Source of the DNA: an uncultured Phycisphaerales bacterium
GTDB taxonomy: Bacteria > Planctomycetota > Phycisphaerae > Phycisphaerales > UBA1924
Direction: 5' to 3'
Assembly (NCBI GenBank): GCA_937871915.1
Contig: CALMPG010000138.1
Coordinates: forward strand, 22,077-86,076
DNA length: 64,000 nucleotides
In this document: positions 1-8,800 of the stretch, piece after piece
How positions within the stretch are numbered: the first letter of the stretch is position 1
Layout of the letters: each line of letters begins with the position of its first letter
Position numbers and translations under genes: made by a program
The notes under the pieces: model-generated
The model's input: the letters and a program-made list of their open reading frames with translations, nothing else
Database searches by the model: none
What the model was told of the DNA's origin: nothing

Positions 1-1
1 C

Positions 2-3000
2 GGCACCATCGGGGTCGGCAGCGCGACGGGCGACCTGACGATCGACAGCGCGGAACTGGCCCGGATCACGGCGGCGACGCTGATCATCGGCGGCTCGACC
101 GCGACGGAGATCACCTCCACGAACGTCTCGGCCACCGACCTGGCGACGGTATCGTCGGTGCGGCTCGAAGCGCTGGCCGACGGGGGCGACATCACCTTCA
201 CCGGCTCCCCCAACGTCTACAAGGGCCTCACCGCCCGTGCCGACGACAGCATCCGCGTGGTGAGCGACCTGACGGTGGCCTCGGGCGGCCTGACGCTCCT
301 GGCCGACGCCGACGGCATGGCCGACGCGGACGGGGACAAGATCACGATCGCCGACGCGGCCGTGCTCTCGACCTCGTCGCCCTCGGGCGGTGATATCACC
401 CTCACGGCCAGCGGCGGCATCGAGGGCGTCGGGGCGGTGCTCATCGACTCCAACGCCGGGCTGCGGGTGAACAACACCATCACCGCGGGAACGACGCTGA
501 CCCTCCGGGCCACGGGCGGGATCACGCTCAACGGTGCCGGGAGCGGCGCGGGCGTGATGCTCACGGCCAACGACGGGATCACGATCAACAACGACCTGTC
601 CAGCGGCACCAACCCGCTGATCATCAACGCCGACGCCGACGCGAACGGCACGGGCCTCTTCGCCGTCGGCTCGTCGGGGCAGATCCACACCACCAACGTC
701 AACGTCACCATCACCGCCGCCGACGCCCAGATCGACGGGATCATCGACGCGGGCACCGGGACGGTGGCGATCTCGCGGGCCACCAGCGGCACGATCGGCC
801 TCGGCTCGGCGGCGGGCGACCTGCAACTCTCCGGGGCGGAGATCGCCAACATCCACGCGATCTCGCTCGCCCTGGGCAACGCGCTGACGACCTCGATCAA
901 CGTGGACGGCGTGTCGGCCAGCGACACCTCGCACATCACCGGCCTGATCACCTTCCTCGCCGACGACGTGGACATCGCCGGCGCGTTCAACACGGGCAAC
1001 GCCGACCTGGCCATCGGGCGAGGCACGGTGGGCGACATCAGCCTCGGCGACGCCATCAACGGGCTGAACCTGACCAAGGCCGAGCTGGCGCTCATCACCT
1101 CGCGGAACGTGCAGTTCGGCGGGGGCGTGACCCGCAACGTCTTCGTGAACAACGTCGAGTCGGCCGACACGGCCAACATGTCGGGGACGATCACGATGCT
1201 GGCGGACAACTCCGTGCAGTTCATCGCCGCGCCGAGCACGTTCAAGGCCCTCACGGTGCGGGCCCGGAACGGGATCCGCGTGAACACGAACCTGACGACC
1301 ACCGTCGGCAACATGGACCTCGACGCGGACACCAACAACGCGTCGGACGGGACCGACGACGTCAGCGACGCGATCGTGATCGCCTCGGGAAGGACGCTCG
1401 ACTCGGCGGGCTCGCTGCTCATGCGGGCCGCGGGCGGCGGCATCACGGGCAACGGCTCGCTGACCCTGCTGGCGAACAGCGGCGTGAGCCTCTTCCACAA
1501 CCTGACAACCTCCGGCGGCACGACCATCGACGCGGACCGCAACGCCGACGGGGCGGGCGACCTGCTGCTCTCCTCGGGGCGGACGATCTCCACGAGCGGG
1601 AACAACCTGTCGATCTCGACGGCCGACCTGACCCTCGACGGCTCGATCAACGCGGCCCAGGGGGCCGTGACGATCACCCGCAGCGGCGCGGGCACCATCG
1701 GCATGGGCCTGGCGACGGGCGACATGACGATCACCGGCTCGGAACTCGGCCGGATCTTCGCCCAGGGCCTGACCATCGGCGGCGCGGCCGTCACGGGGAT
1801 GACCATCGACGGCATCACGACCACGAACTCCAACGGCATCGCGGGGACCACCTCGCTGGTGGCCGGCTCGGGCGGGATCACCTTCTCCGGCGTGGGCTCG
1901 ACGTTCAACGCCCTCGACGCGCGGGCCAGCGGGGCCGTGCTCGTCGCGGCCGTGCTGGCCACCGACGCGGGCAGGCTCCGGCTCGAGAGCGATACGGACC
2001 ACACCGGCGACGAGCGGATCACGCTCTCGGTGAACGTCACGGCGGATATCCCGCCCTCGTCCGGGAACCCGACGGTCGCGTTCAACATCGAGTTCGCCTC
2101 GGACGTCTTCCTGGGCGGGAACGTCGTCATCACCGGGCGCGACGTCATGTTCCGCGGGAAGATCGACTCGGCCGACTCGACGGCCCGCCAGCTCACCGTC
2201 AACACGTTCCAGAACGCCGTCACGACCTTCCGCGGCGACATCGGCACGGTCAACCGGCTCTTCCAGCTGGCCACCAACAACGACGGCATCACGCAGCTGG
2301 GCTCGACGATCAAGACCAGCGGGGCCATCGGATTCTCCAACGCCGTCCGGCTCATCGGCGACACGACCATCGACGTCGAGGCCGGCCAGGGCGTGCTCTT
2401 CAACTCGACCGTGGACACCGCGCTGCAGGCCTCGGGGCCCCACAGCCTGACGATCCTCATGGCCCGCGGCACGGCCCCCGCGGCCGTGAACTTCCCGCTC
2501 ATCAGCTTCTCGGGCAACGTCGGTTCGCTTCGACCGCTCAACAACCTGTGGCTGAACTACGACGGCACGACGATGGGCAACGGGCGAGAGAACGTGCCGG
2601 CGATCGCCACGATCTTCGCCCGCCCGCGCGACAACACCGGCGCGATCCAGACCAACCCGACCACGCCGTACTCGGTGGCGTTCACCACGGCGGGCGAGTT
2701 CCGCATGGGCCAGAACGAGAAGTTCACCTCGGGCGGCGCGCTGACGATCAACGCGGGATCGGCGATCCTGGGCGACGTGAACGCGGTGGAGAACCTGCGG
2801 GTAAACTCGCCGAGCATCACGATCCTGCGCCGCGAGGCCGGGAAGATCTCGGGCCAGACCGGGATCAACGCCCTCGACCAGGGCGTGGACATCGTCTCGG
2901 GCGGCACGCTGGACTTCACCTCCACGCCCACGGTGGCGGGATCGGGCGGGGAGCCCCGCTTCGCCACGCCCGGCGGCGGCGGTGATGTCGCGGGGACGCT

Positions 3001-3781
3001 CTCGGGCTTCATCTTCCAGGCCTTCGGCGCCCTCGATCCGGATCTGATCAATGGGTCCGGTGGGAGCGTCTTCCGCACGCTCGACCTGCGGGCCCAGGGC
3101 CCGACGAACACGAACATCGCCAGCACCATCGCCGGGGCCATCCCGCGAGAGACCCGCCAGAACGACGTGGGCCAGTCCACCACGCTGGCCCAGGCCCAGT
3201 TCGAGCAGGTCAAGCAGCTCGGCATCGTGCCGCGCAACGCCACGGCGGGCGAGCTCGTCGAGCTGCTCACCGGCTCGGCGACGTACGACGACTACCCCCG
3301 TGCGCTCCTGCCCGCGGCGGAGGACTACACCACGGTCGTGAACCGCCTCCCCAGCGACCGCGTCGAGGCCCTGCTGGCCTCCTACGACGCCGTGTTCAAC
3401 ACCGTGCAGGTCGGCGACGACGGCAAGCCGGTGCTCGACGAGCAGGGCAAGACGCGCCGCGTGAGCCGGACCCAGGAGATCCAGGAGTCGCTCCTGGCCT
3501 CCGTCAAACGCTTCCGCGAGGCCAGCAGCGTCAAGACGCCCGAGGTGGACCCGACGGCGTTCCGGGCCTTCCTCGAGCAGAGCCCCGAGGAGGCCGCGTC
3601 GCTGGGCTACATCCGCCAGCTCGGCGAGTTCCTCGACCAGCTCGAACTCGTGGGCCTGACCGCCCGCGAGCTCCAGCAGTCCAAGGCGATCATCCTCAAC
3701 CCCGTCCGGCCGCGCGGCATCCGCAACGTCCAGCAGTTCGAGGCGGTCATCCGGGCCAACCCGACTCGGGTGATGAAGTAG
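2..3781 (+). CDS. Giant repetitive surface protein, 3' part (filamentous-haemagglutinin-like)
   Basis: The reading frame is open from base 2, so the gene begins left of the window; about 1259 residues are visible. Most of it is Gly/Ala/Asp/Thr-rich beta-solenoid-type sequence, as in filamentous haemagglutinin or autotransporter passenger domains. A recurring unit opens with GTIGxGxAxGDL followed by an AEL-type turn. Copies start near bases 2, 788, 1022 and 1691, each leading into an LTVRA/RASG-type strand. From about base 3150 the sequence becomes charged and helical, with no visible transmembrane beta-barrel, LPXTG or PEP-CTERM tail. Export and an adhesin or matrix role are inferred from composition only. 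No secretion partner is adjacent. The uneven spacing of the units suggests internal duplication with loss. Confidence 0.75.
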   Translation, partial: GTIGVGSATGDLTIDSAELARITAATLIIGGSTATEITSTNVSATDLATVSSVRLEALADGGDITFTGSPNVYKGLTARADDSIRVVSDLTVASGGLTLLADADGMADADGDKITIADAAVLSTSSPSGGDITLTASGGIEGVGAVLIDSNAGLRVNNTITAGTTLTLRATGGITLNGAGSGAGVMLTANDGITINNDLSSGTNPLIINADADANGTGLFAVGSSGQIHTTNVNVTITAADAQIDGIIDAGTGTVAISRATSGTIGLGSAAGDLQLSGAEIANIHAISLALGNALTTSINVDGVSASDTSHITGLITFLADDVDIAGAFNTGNADLAIGRGTVGDISLGDAINGLNLTKAELALITSRNVQFGGGVTRNVFVNNVESADTANMSGTITMLADNSVQFIAAPSTFKALTVRARNGIRVNTNLTTTVGNMDLDADTNNASDGTDDVSDAIVIASGRTLDSAGSLLMRAAGGGITGNGSLTLLANSGVSLFHNLTTSGGTTIDADRNADGAGDLLLSSGRTISTSGNNLSISTADLTLDGSINAAQGAVTITRSGAGTIGMGLATGDMTITGSELGRIFAQGLTIGGAAVTGMTIDGITTTNSNGIAGTTSLVAGSGGITFSGVGSTFNALDARASGAVLVAAVLATDAGRLRLESDTDHTGDERITLSVNVTADIPPSSGNPTVAFNIEFASDVFLGGNVVITGRDVMFRGKIDSADSTARQLTVNTFQNAVTTFRGDIGTVNRLFQLATNNDGITQLGSTIKTSGAIGFSNAVRLIGDTTIDVEAGQGVLFNSTVDTALQASGPHSLTILMARGTAPAAVNFPLISFSGNVGSLRPLNNLWLNYDGTTMGNGRENVPAIATIFARPRDNTGAIQTNPTTPYSVAFTTAGEFRMGQNEKFTSGGALTINAGSAILGDVNAVENLRVNSPSITILRREAGKISGQTGINALDQGVDIVSGGTLDFTSTPTVAGSGGEPRFATPGGGGDVAGTLSGFIFQAFGALDPDLINGSGGSVFRTLDLRAQGPTNTNIASTIAGAIPRETRQNDVGQSTTLAQAQFEQVKQLGIVPRNATAGELVELLTGSATYDDYPRALLPAAEDYTTVVNRLPSDRVEALLASYDAVFNTVQVGDDGKPVLDEQGKTRRVSRTQEIQESLLASVKRFREASSVKTPEVDPTAFRAFLEQSPEEAASLGYIRQLGEFLDQLELVGLTARELQQSKAIILNPVRPRGIRNVQQFEAVIRANPTRVMK

Positions 3782-3801
3782 AGCCGCGGGCGCCGTCGGA
3801 G

Positions 3802-3821
3802 GCATGGGGGCATCCCCATGC
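3802..3821. terminator. Hairpin after the giant gene
   Basis: A perfect 8-bp inverted repeat (gcatgggg/ccccatgc) with a 4-nt loop lies 21 nt after the stop codon. There is no U-tract, so it is either a weak terminator or a repeat remnant. Confidence 0.4.
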
Positions 3822-3853
3822 ACGGGAACCGGCCGAGGGTTCGATGCACGCTC

Positions 3854-3881
3854 GTGCCCGGGCTCGCGCCCGGGGCCTCTG
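3854..3881 (+). repeat. Half copy of the gcccgggc palindromic repeat
   Basis: This 28-nt stretch matches the right arm of the 82-nt palindrome at 26913-26994 with one substitution and one inserted base. The left arm is missing. It ends one base before the TATACT hexamer of the next gene, so it occupies the -35 region of that gene. Confidence 0.6.
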
Positions 3882-3882
3882 T

Positions 3883-3888
3883 TATACT
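3883..3888 (+). promoter_or_regulatory. -10-like TATACT, leaderless start
   Basis: TATACT ends 5 nt before the ATG at 3894. A transcript starting at the usual distance from a -10 box would begin at or next to the A of the start codon. Confidence 0.5.
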
Positions 3889-3893
3889 CGGCG

Positions 3894-4721
3894 ATGCTCG
3901 ACTCGCCGCTGGTCGCCGTGCTCGGACGATTGCACCCGGTGGTGTTGCACCTGCCCATCGGGATTCTTGTTGCGCTGGCGCTGCTCGAGGTCGTGGCGCT
4001 CGTGCGCGGGCGCCCGCCGGCGCGCGAGGCGCGGGTAGGGCTGGCGTGGATGGGGGCGGTGTTCGCGGTGGTGAGCGTGGCGACGGGGCTGACGCTCAGC
4101 CGGGAGTCGTCGTACACGCACGATGGGGTGTGGTGGCACCAGTGGCTGGGGATCGCCACGGGCGTGATGGCCCTGGGGTGTGCGCTGCTCGCCAGCGCGG
4201 GACGCGTGCCGCGCTGGGCGTATCCGGGGGCGCTGCTGGCCACGGTGGGGCTGCTGGTGCCGGCGGGGCACCTTGGGGCGGAGCTGACCCACGGGCAGGG
4301 GTACGTGCTCGGGCCGCTGGTCTCGCGGGCGGGCCCGGTGGAGGTTGCCGCGCCGCCGGCGCGCGGGGGTGGGGATGGGGCGGGCGTGCCGATGGGGGGG
4401 GACGATCCGTACGCGGGAATCGATCCTGCGGTGGCGGGGATCTTCAAGACCAGCTGCGTCAAGTGCCACAACGAGGTGAAGCTCAAGGGCGGTCTCGCGC
4501 TCGACAGCGCGGCCGGACTTCGCAACGGGGGCGATGATGGAGCGGTGGTGGTGCCCGGCAACCCTGGGCGGAGCGAGATGATGATCCGCCTGCTGCTCAC
4601 GCCGGGGGACAAGGAGCACATGCCGCCGCCGGGGAAGAAGGCGCTGAGTGCGGAGGAGGTGGAGGTGATCCGCAGGTGGATCGAATCGGGTGCGGCGGGG
4701 ATGGAGGCGGGGCGGCCGTAG
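3894..4721 (+). CDS. DUF2231 membrane protein fused to planctomycete cytochrome c domain
   Basis: This 275-residue protein has four hydrophobic segments in the first 125 residues. They begin with the LHPVVLHLPIGI pattern typical of DUF2231. A Pro/Gly-rich linker leads to a C-terminal planctomycete-type cytochrome c domain with one haem motif, C188-V-K-C-H192. The later MPPPGKKAL segment is typical of these domains, and its Met may be the distal haem ligand. The haem domain is probably exported, with a role in electron transfer. The ATG at 3894 was chosen because it precedes the first membrane segment and follows a TATACT box; an upstream in-frame start at 3804 would translate repeat sequence. 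The neighbours give no pathway. Confidence 0.8.
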   Translation: MLDSPLVAVLGRLHPVVLHLPIGILVALALLEVVALVRGRPPAREARVGLAWMGAVFAVVSVATGLTLSRESSYTHDGVWWHQWLGIATGVMALGCALLASAGRVPRWAYPGALLATVGLLVPAGHLGAELTHGQGYVLGPLVSRAGPVEVAAPPARGGGDGAGVPMGGDDPYAGIDPAVAGIFKTSCVKCHNEVKLKGGLALDSAAGLRNGGDDGAVVVPGNPGRSEMMIRLLLTPGDKEHMPPPGKKALSAEEVEVIRRWIESGAAGMEAGRP

Positions 4722-4753
4722 AAGGGCCGTGCCGGTCCGCGGAGGGACGGAGG

Positions 4754-5224
4754 CTACACGGAGTGCGCGGAAGCGGGAGCGGGGGTGTTGCACTCGGGGC
4801 AGGGGGCGTGTGGGGGGAGGCCGGTGCGCTCGTAGCCGCATCCGCGGCAGACCCCTGCTCGGCGCCGTCGGCGATCGATGATGTCGGTGCGCCACGCGAG
4901 GATGGTGAGCGCGAAAATGGGAGGGGGAAACAACCAAAGCGGCACCGCGATCTTCCACATGTACCGCGGGTTTCTCACCCAGAGATCCCATTGCAACGTG
5001 AAGCGACGAGTCCGCCCAAATCGAACGCCGCGATAGGTCTCGGGCATGGGAATCTGCAGGTGGTTGAACGTGAGCCGCCCTTCGGAGAGTTCCCAGCGCG
5101 CGCCCCCGGATCCTGTCCACGAGACGGCGTGCCATCCGCTCCCGATCCATGCGGCAAGCAGCAGCACCGATGCCGGCGCGCCGGTCCACTTGATCGCCCT
5201 GCGGACGCCCGGGTGGGGCTTCAT
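4754..5224 (-). CDS. Small membrane protein with C-terminal zinc ribbon, copy 2
   Basis: This 156-residue protein has an N-terminal membrane segment (about residues 17-34) and an extracytoplasmic middle part. A second membrane segment (about 95-115) is followed by a C-terminal CRGCGY...CPEC zinc ribbon. It is a diverged paralogue of the upstream gene: both start with a M(K/R)PHP(G/R)(V/I)R motif and share the architecture. The ATG overlaps the stop codon of that gene as ATGA, which implies translational coupling. A longer frame extending to 5791 reads antisense-like sequence and was not used. This kind of protein is common in Phycisphaerae as unknowns; no function can be given. Confidence 0.75.
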   Translation of the reverse strand: MKPHPGVRRAIKWTGAPASVLLLAAWIGSGWHAVSWTGSGGARWELSEGRLTFNHLQIPMPETYRGVRFGRTRRFTLQWDLWVRNPRYMWKIAVPLWLFPPPIFALTILAWRTDIIDRRRRRAGVCRGCGYERTGLPPHAPCPECNTPAPASAHSV

Positions 5225-5673
5225 GCGGGCTGGCTCCCACACTCGGGACATGCCACGCCCATGGCGAGCCCCGCGCGGTCGTAGCGGCACTTCGGGCAGA
5301 GGTGGGCGCGGACGCGCCGGCGGGCGAGGGTGTCGAGGCGCCAGGCGATGGCCGTGATGAACAGAATTCCGACTGCGGGCGCCCACAGCGGCATGGTCAG
5401 CATGGAGCTCCCTCGCAGCCCGGTCACATACTTGGGTTCCCACCAGAAGCGGCCGCTGGTTGGACCTACCGCTTGGATTCCTTCTCCCATGTGGAAGTAG
5501 CCACCCCGAGACAGGAGTACTCGGCCGCTTTGTACGACGACGGAACTCTGCCCATCGGAGCTCCCCCAGTACGCGCCGTACCACCCGCTCGCGAGCCACA
5601 CCACTGCCAACAGCAGCGTCGCCGCCGCGCCGGCCCACTTCACCGTTTTTCTGATTCGCGGGTGCGGGCGCAT
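5221..5673 (-). CDS. Small membrane protein with C-terminal zinc ribbon, copy 1
   Basis: This 150-residue protein has two membrane segments, near residues 17-36 and 95-112, and ends in CPKCRYDRAG...CPECG, a four-Cys zinc ribbon. It is the first gene of a tandem duplicate pair; the second begins in its stop codon (ATGA). The middle region differs strongly between the copies, while both ends are conserved. The ribbon probably faces the cytoplasm and the loop lies outside. No enzymatic motif is visible and the function is unknown. Confidence 0.75.
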   Translation of the reverse strand: MRPHPRIRKTVKWAGAAATLLLAVVWLASGWYGAYWGSSDGQSSVVVQSGRVLLSRGGYFHMGEGIQAVGPTSGRFWWEPKYVTGLRGSSMLTMPLWAPAVGILFITAIAWRLDTLARRRVRAHLCPKCRYDRAGLAMGVACPECGSQPA

Positions 5674-5756
5674 GCGGCGGGTTCACCTGTGGGTTCGACT
5701 TCGGGCTCTCGGTGGCGGCTGTGTGTGCTGAATCGCGGGTGTGGCCGGGCTTTGCT

Positions 5757-5793
5757 GGTGGCACCACTGGCGGGCGAGCCGCCAGTGCCACCC
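5757..5793. repeat. Palindromic repeat, family B (ggtggcac..gtgccacc)
   Basis: An imperfect inverted repeat with arms of ggtggca-ctggcgg type lies between two minus-strand genes. Related copies are at 41671-41705 (between convergent genes) and 55769-55805 (inside a DUF58 gene). Confidence 0.7.
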
Positions 5794-5803
5794 CTGCTGC
5801 GGC

Positions 5804-8800
5804 TCATCCCTGGCGCGTGCGGGCGATCCAGAGTTCGAGGAGGTTGCGGAGTTCGGCCGATCCGCCGCCGGCGTTGTTGTCGCCGCCCGCGCCGGCGGGG
5901 GCGAAGTAGCGTTTCTCGAGGGTCTCGATGTCGCCCGCGAGGCGGGTCTGGTCGCTCGCGGGAAGGAGCGTGCCGTTCATGTCGTGCATCTTCCGCAAGA
6001 GGCCGATGGCGTTCACGGGCGTGACATGGGCGGGGATGACAAAGAGCGGCGGCGGCGCGCCGTCGCCACGGGAGCGCTTGCGGAGCCGGAGGGCGACGAG
6101 GACCGCGACCACGGCGGCGAGGAGCACGCCGAGGCCGACGGCCCAGAGCGTGAGGCTCGGAGGGGGCGGGGTGATGGCGACGGTGGTGGGGCTGTCGGTG
6201 ATGTCGGCGTCGGTGTAGCGCTTCGTGGCGGTCTTGGCCGGTGTGCCCGCGACTTGTGGGAAGGTGAACGAGGTCGGGCGTGCGTCCCCGGCGGGTTTGA
6301 ACTCGAGCGACCAGGACTCTTCGGAAACGGGGATGACGTCGGCGCCGGAGGCGTCGAGTTCGGCGATGGCCGCGCCGTGGTCGTCGATCTTCGGGGCGCC
6401 GAAGCCCGCGGGGGCGGCGAGGGAGATCAGCGACGCGAGCGGGGGAAGGAGGCCCTTGGCCCTGGCGTGGACTTCGAGGCTCAGGACGCCGTCGGTGGCG
6501 AGGCGGCGGTCGTCGAGGGTCTGCTCGATCTCAAGATCGACGGGCGCCGGGCGGGCCGAGGCGGTCGAGGCGCTGATGAGCGTGACGGGGGACGACACGG
6601 GGAGGATGACGGTCCCCTGTCCGTCGGCGAAGTCCATGTCGAGAGAGAGCTGGGGCAGGCGATCGACGCTGGCGTCCCTGGCCTTGAGCAGGAGGTAGGC
6701 GAGGGGGAACTGCTCCCAGTCCTCGCGCCTCAGGCCCATGGGCTGGACCTCGGGCTTGTGGAAGGTGATGGAGACGACGTCGAACTTGTCGGAGAGCTTC
6801 TCTCGCAGGCTCTTATCGAGGTCGTCCTTGTAGTTCACGGGCTGGCCGGTCTGCGGGTGCCACTGCTCATTGCGGAGATACTTGGAGAAACCGCCCCCCT
6901 CGCGCGAGACGTTCCGGGTGGCGTAGATGGCCAGTTGCGCGCCGAAGACACTCGTGCCCACGTCGGTGGGGCCGTCGATGGTGAGGGCGAGCTCGATCTC
7001 CTTGACGAGGTCGTCGTAGTAGGCGACGGTGCGCCGCAGGTCGGCCCCGTCGGGGTGGTCGCCGATGATCTCCATGGCGTGGCGGGCGAAGCGCGGCTTG
7101 AGCTCGGGGTTCATCTCGCGCATGGCGGCGGTGGCCGCGGCGGCGAAGAGGCCGACGTGCTTGCGCTGCATCGCCTCGGGAAGCGCGTGGATGGCGGCCA
7201 GAACCTGCTGGGCCTGGTTGAGGTCCGGCCGGTCCTGTCGGGTCAGGTAGCCAAGGTCCGAGGCGCCCAGGGACGAGGAAAACCACTGCACGTACACACG
7301 GGCCGAGGGTTGGATGGTCCCGGCGGCGAGGGTCTGGGCGTACAGGGCCGCGGCGTGCTTGTACCCGGCGAAGGCCTGGTCGCGCATGGCGGTGTACGTC
7401 GGCATGTCCACGCTGCCGGGGGTCTGGCCGTAGAAGAACTCGGCGTAATCGAAGGCAAGGTCGGCGGCGAGGCACGCGGCGGACCAGGCGTCGGGTACCC
7501 CGCCACTCCGTGCCGGGTCTTGGGTTTGGGAAGACTCACCCGACCCGCCACGGAGTGTCGGGGTGCCCAGACCCGACAGCAGCGACGCGGCCAGTTCGTA
7601 GCCGCGCGTGACCTCGGCGGTGAGTTCCTTGTCCGTCCGTTTGGTGCCCGCCTGCTGCTGCACCTGCGGGCGACGCCAGAGCGTGCCCAGGCGCTGGCGC
7701 ATGATCTCGGCGAGCTTGATGCGGGCCTCGGGAGCCATCTTCTCCACGGGGCCGAGCACGGTCTCGATGTCGTCGGGGCGGAAGACCTCGGCGTCGGAGT
7801 GGCTGATAGCGAAGGCGTCCACGAGGGCCTTGGGCGGGATCGGGCCGACTTTGAGCGTCTTCAGATCGGTGAGCACAAGGCCGAGGGTCTGGAGGTTGCG
7901 CTGCTGGCGGGCACGCGTGAGCGGGATGGCCCCGGCGCCGCCGGGCATGTAGCCGTAGGGGTTGTACCCGCCGTACATGCTGTAGCGCCGGGCGTAGGCG
8001 TAGGAGCCGTCCTCGGTCGAGCCGCCGGGCTTGACAAAGTTGGCCCAGCCCGAAAGGAGGGCCTCGGCGAGTTTGACGGCCCGCTTGGGGTCCGTGGCGG
8101 CGATGGGGCGGATCATTTCCAGCACGGCCGCGGCGTCGCCCGAGCCGCCGGAGGTGGCGGCCACCATGACCTCGAGTTTCGCGGCCAGGCCCGGATCGAT
8201 GACGGCCAGCCACGGGGCGTCGGGAAGGACGGTGGAGAGTCGCTCGGCGGGGATGGGCTGGAAGCGCTGCTCACCATATGGGTTGTAGCCGTAGGGGTTG
8301 TACTCGTTGCCGCCGGTGTTGCCGCCGGAGTTGCGGGTGTACTCCGCCTCGTCGATGAGGGTGAGGGTGAGCATGTCCAGGCCCGAGCGCCACTCCTGCA
8401 CGTGCTCCTTGCCCGCGCCGGCGATGATGGCCTTGCCGAGCCGCTGGATCATGGTGAGGGCCTTGAGGCGGTCGTCGGGCTGGGCCTGGCGGGCCCGCAG
8501 GTTCAGGGCGCGGCTGTTCACCTTGTCGATGACCTTCCAGCCCACGTCCGGGTCGCCCGTGAAGAGGGTGGCGAGCCACGCGTCGGCGTCGTCGCCGGGA
8601 ACCTCGGAGAGGACCCCCAGCGCGGTGGAGAGGGCCTTGGCCCGCTGCTCGGGCGTGGCGTAGTTGAACGCGAGGAGTTCGCGGCAGAGTTGCCAGCCGG
8701 TGCGGGAGGACTCCTGGCGCTCCGTGCCCTTCTGCGTGCGGGCCAGGGCCCGGTAGTACGTGGCGTGCAGGTTCATCAGGTCCGCGTCCTCCTCGCGCCG

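Noticed and set aside
217..2544. A minus-strand frame of 775 codons opposite the surface protein gene
   Set aside because: No domain, no ribosome binding site; composition is that of a complementary frame.
4754..5791. A 345-codon minus-strand frame including the zinc-ribbon gene
   Set aside because: Its first 189 codons read the neighbouring gene out of phase; the real start is at 5224, overlapping the upstream stop as ATGA.
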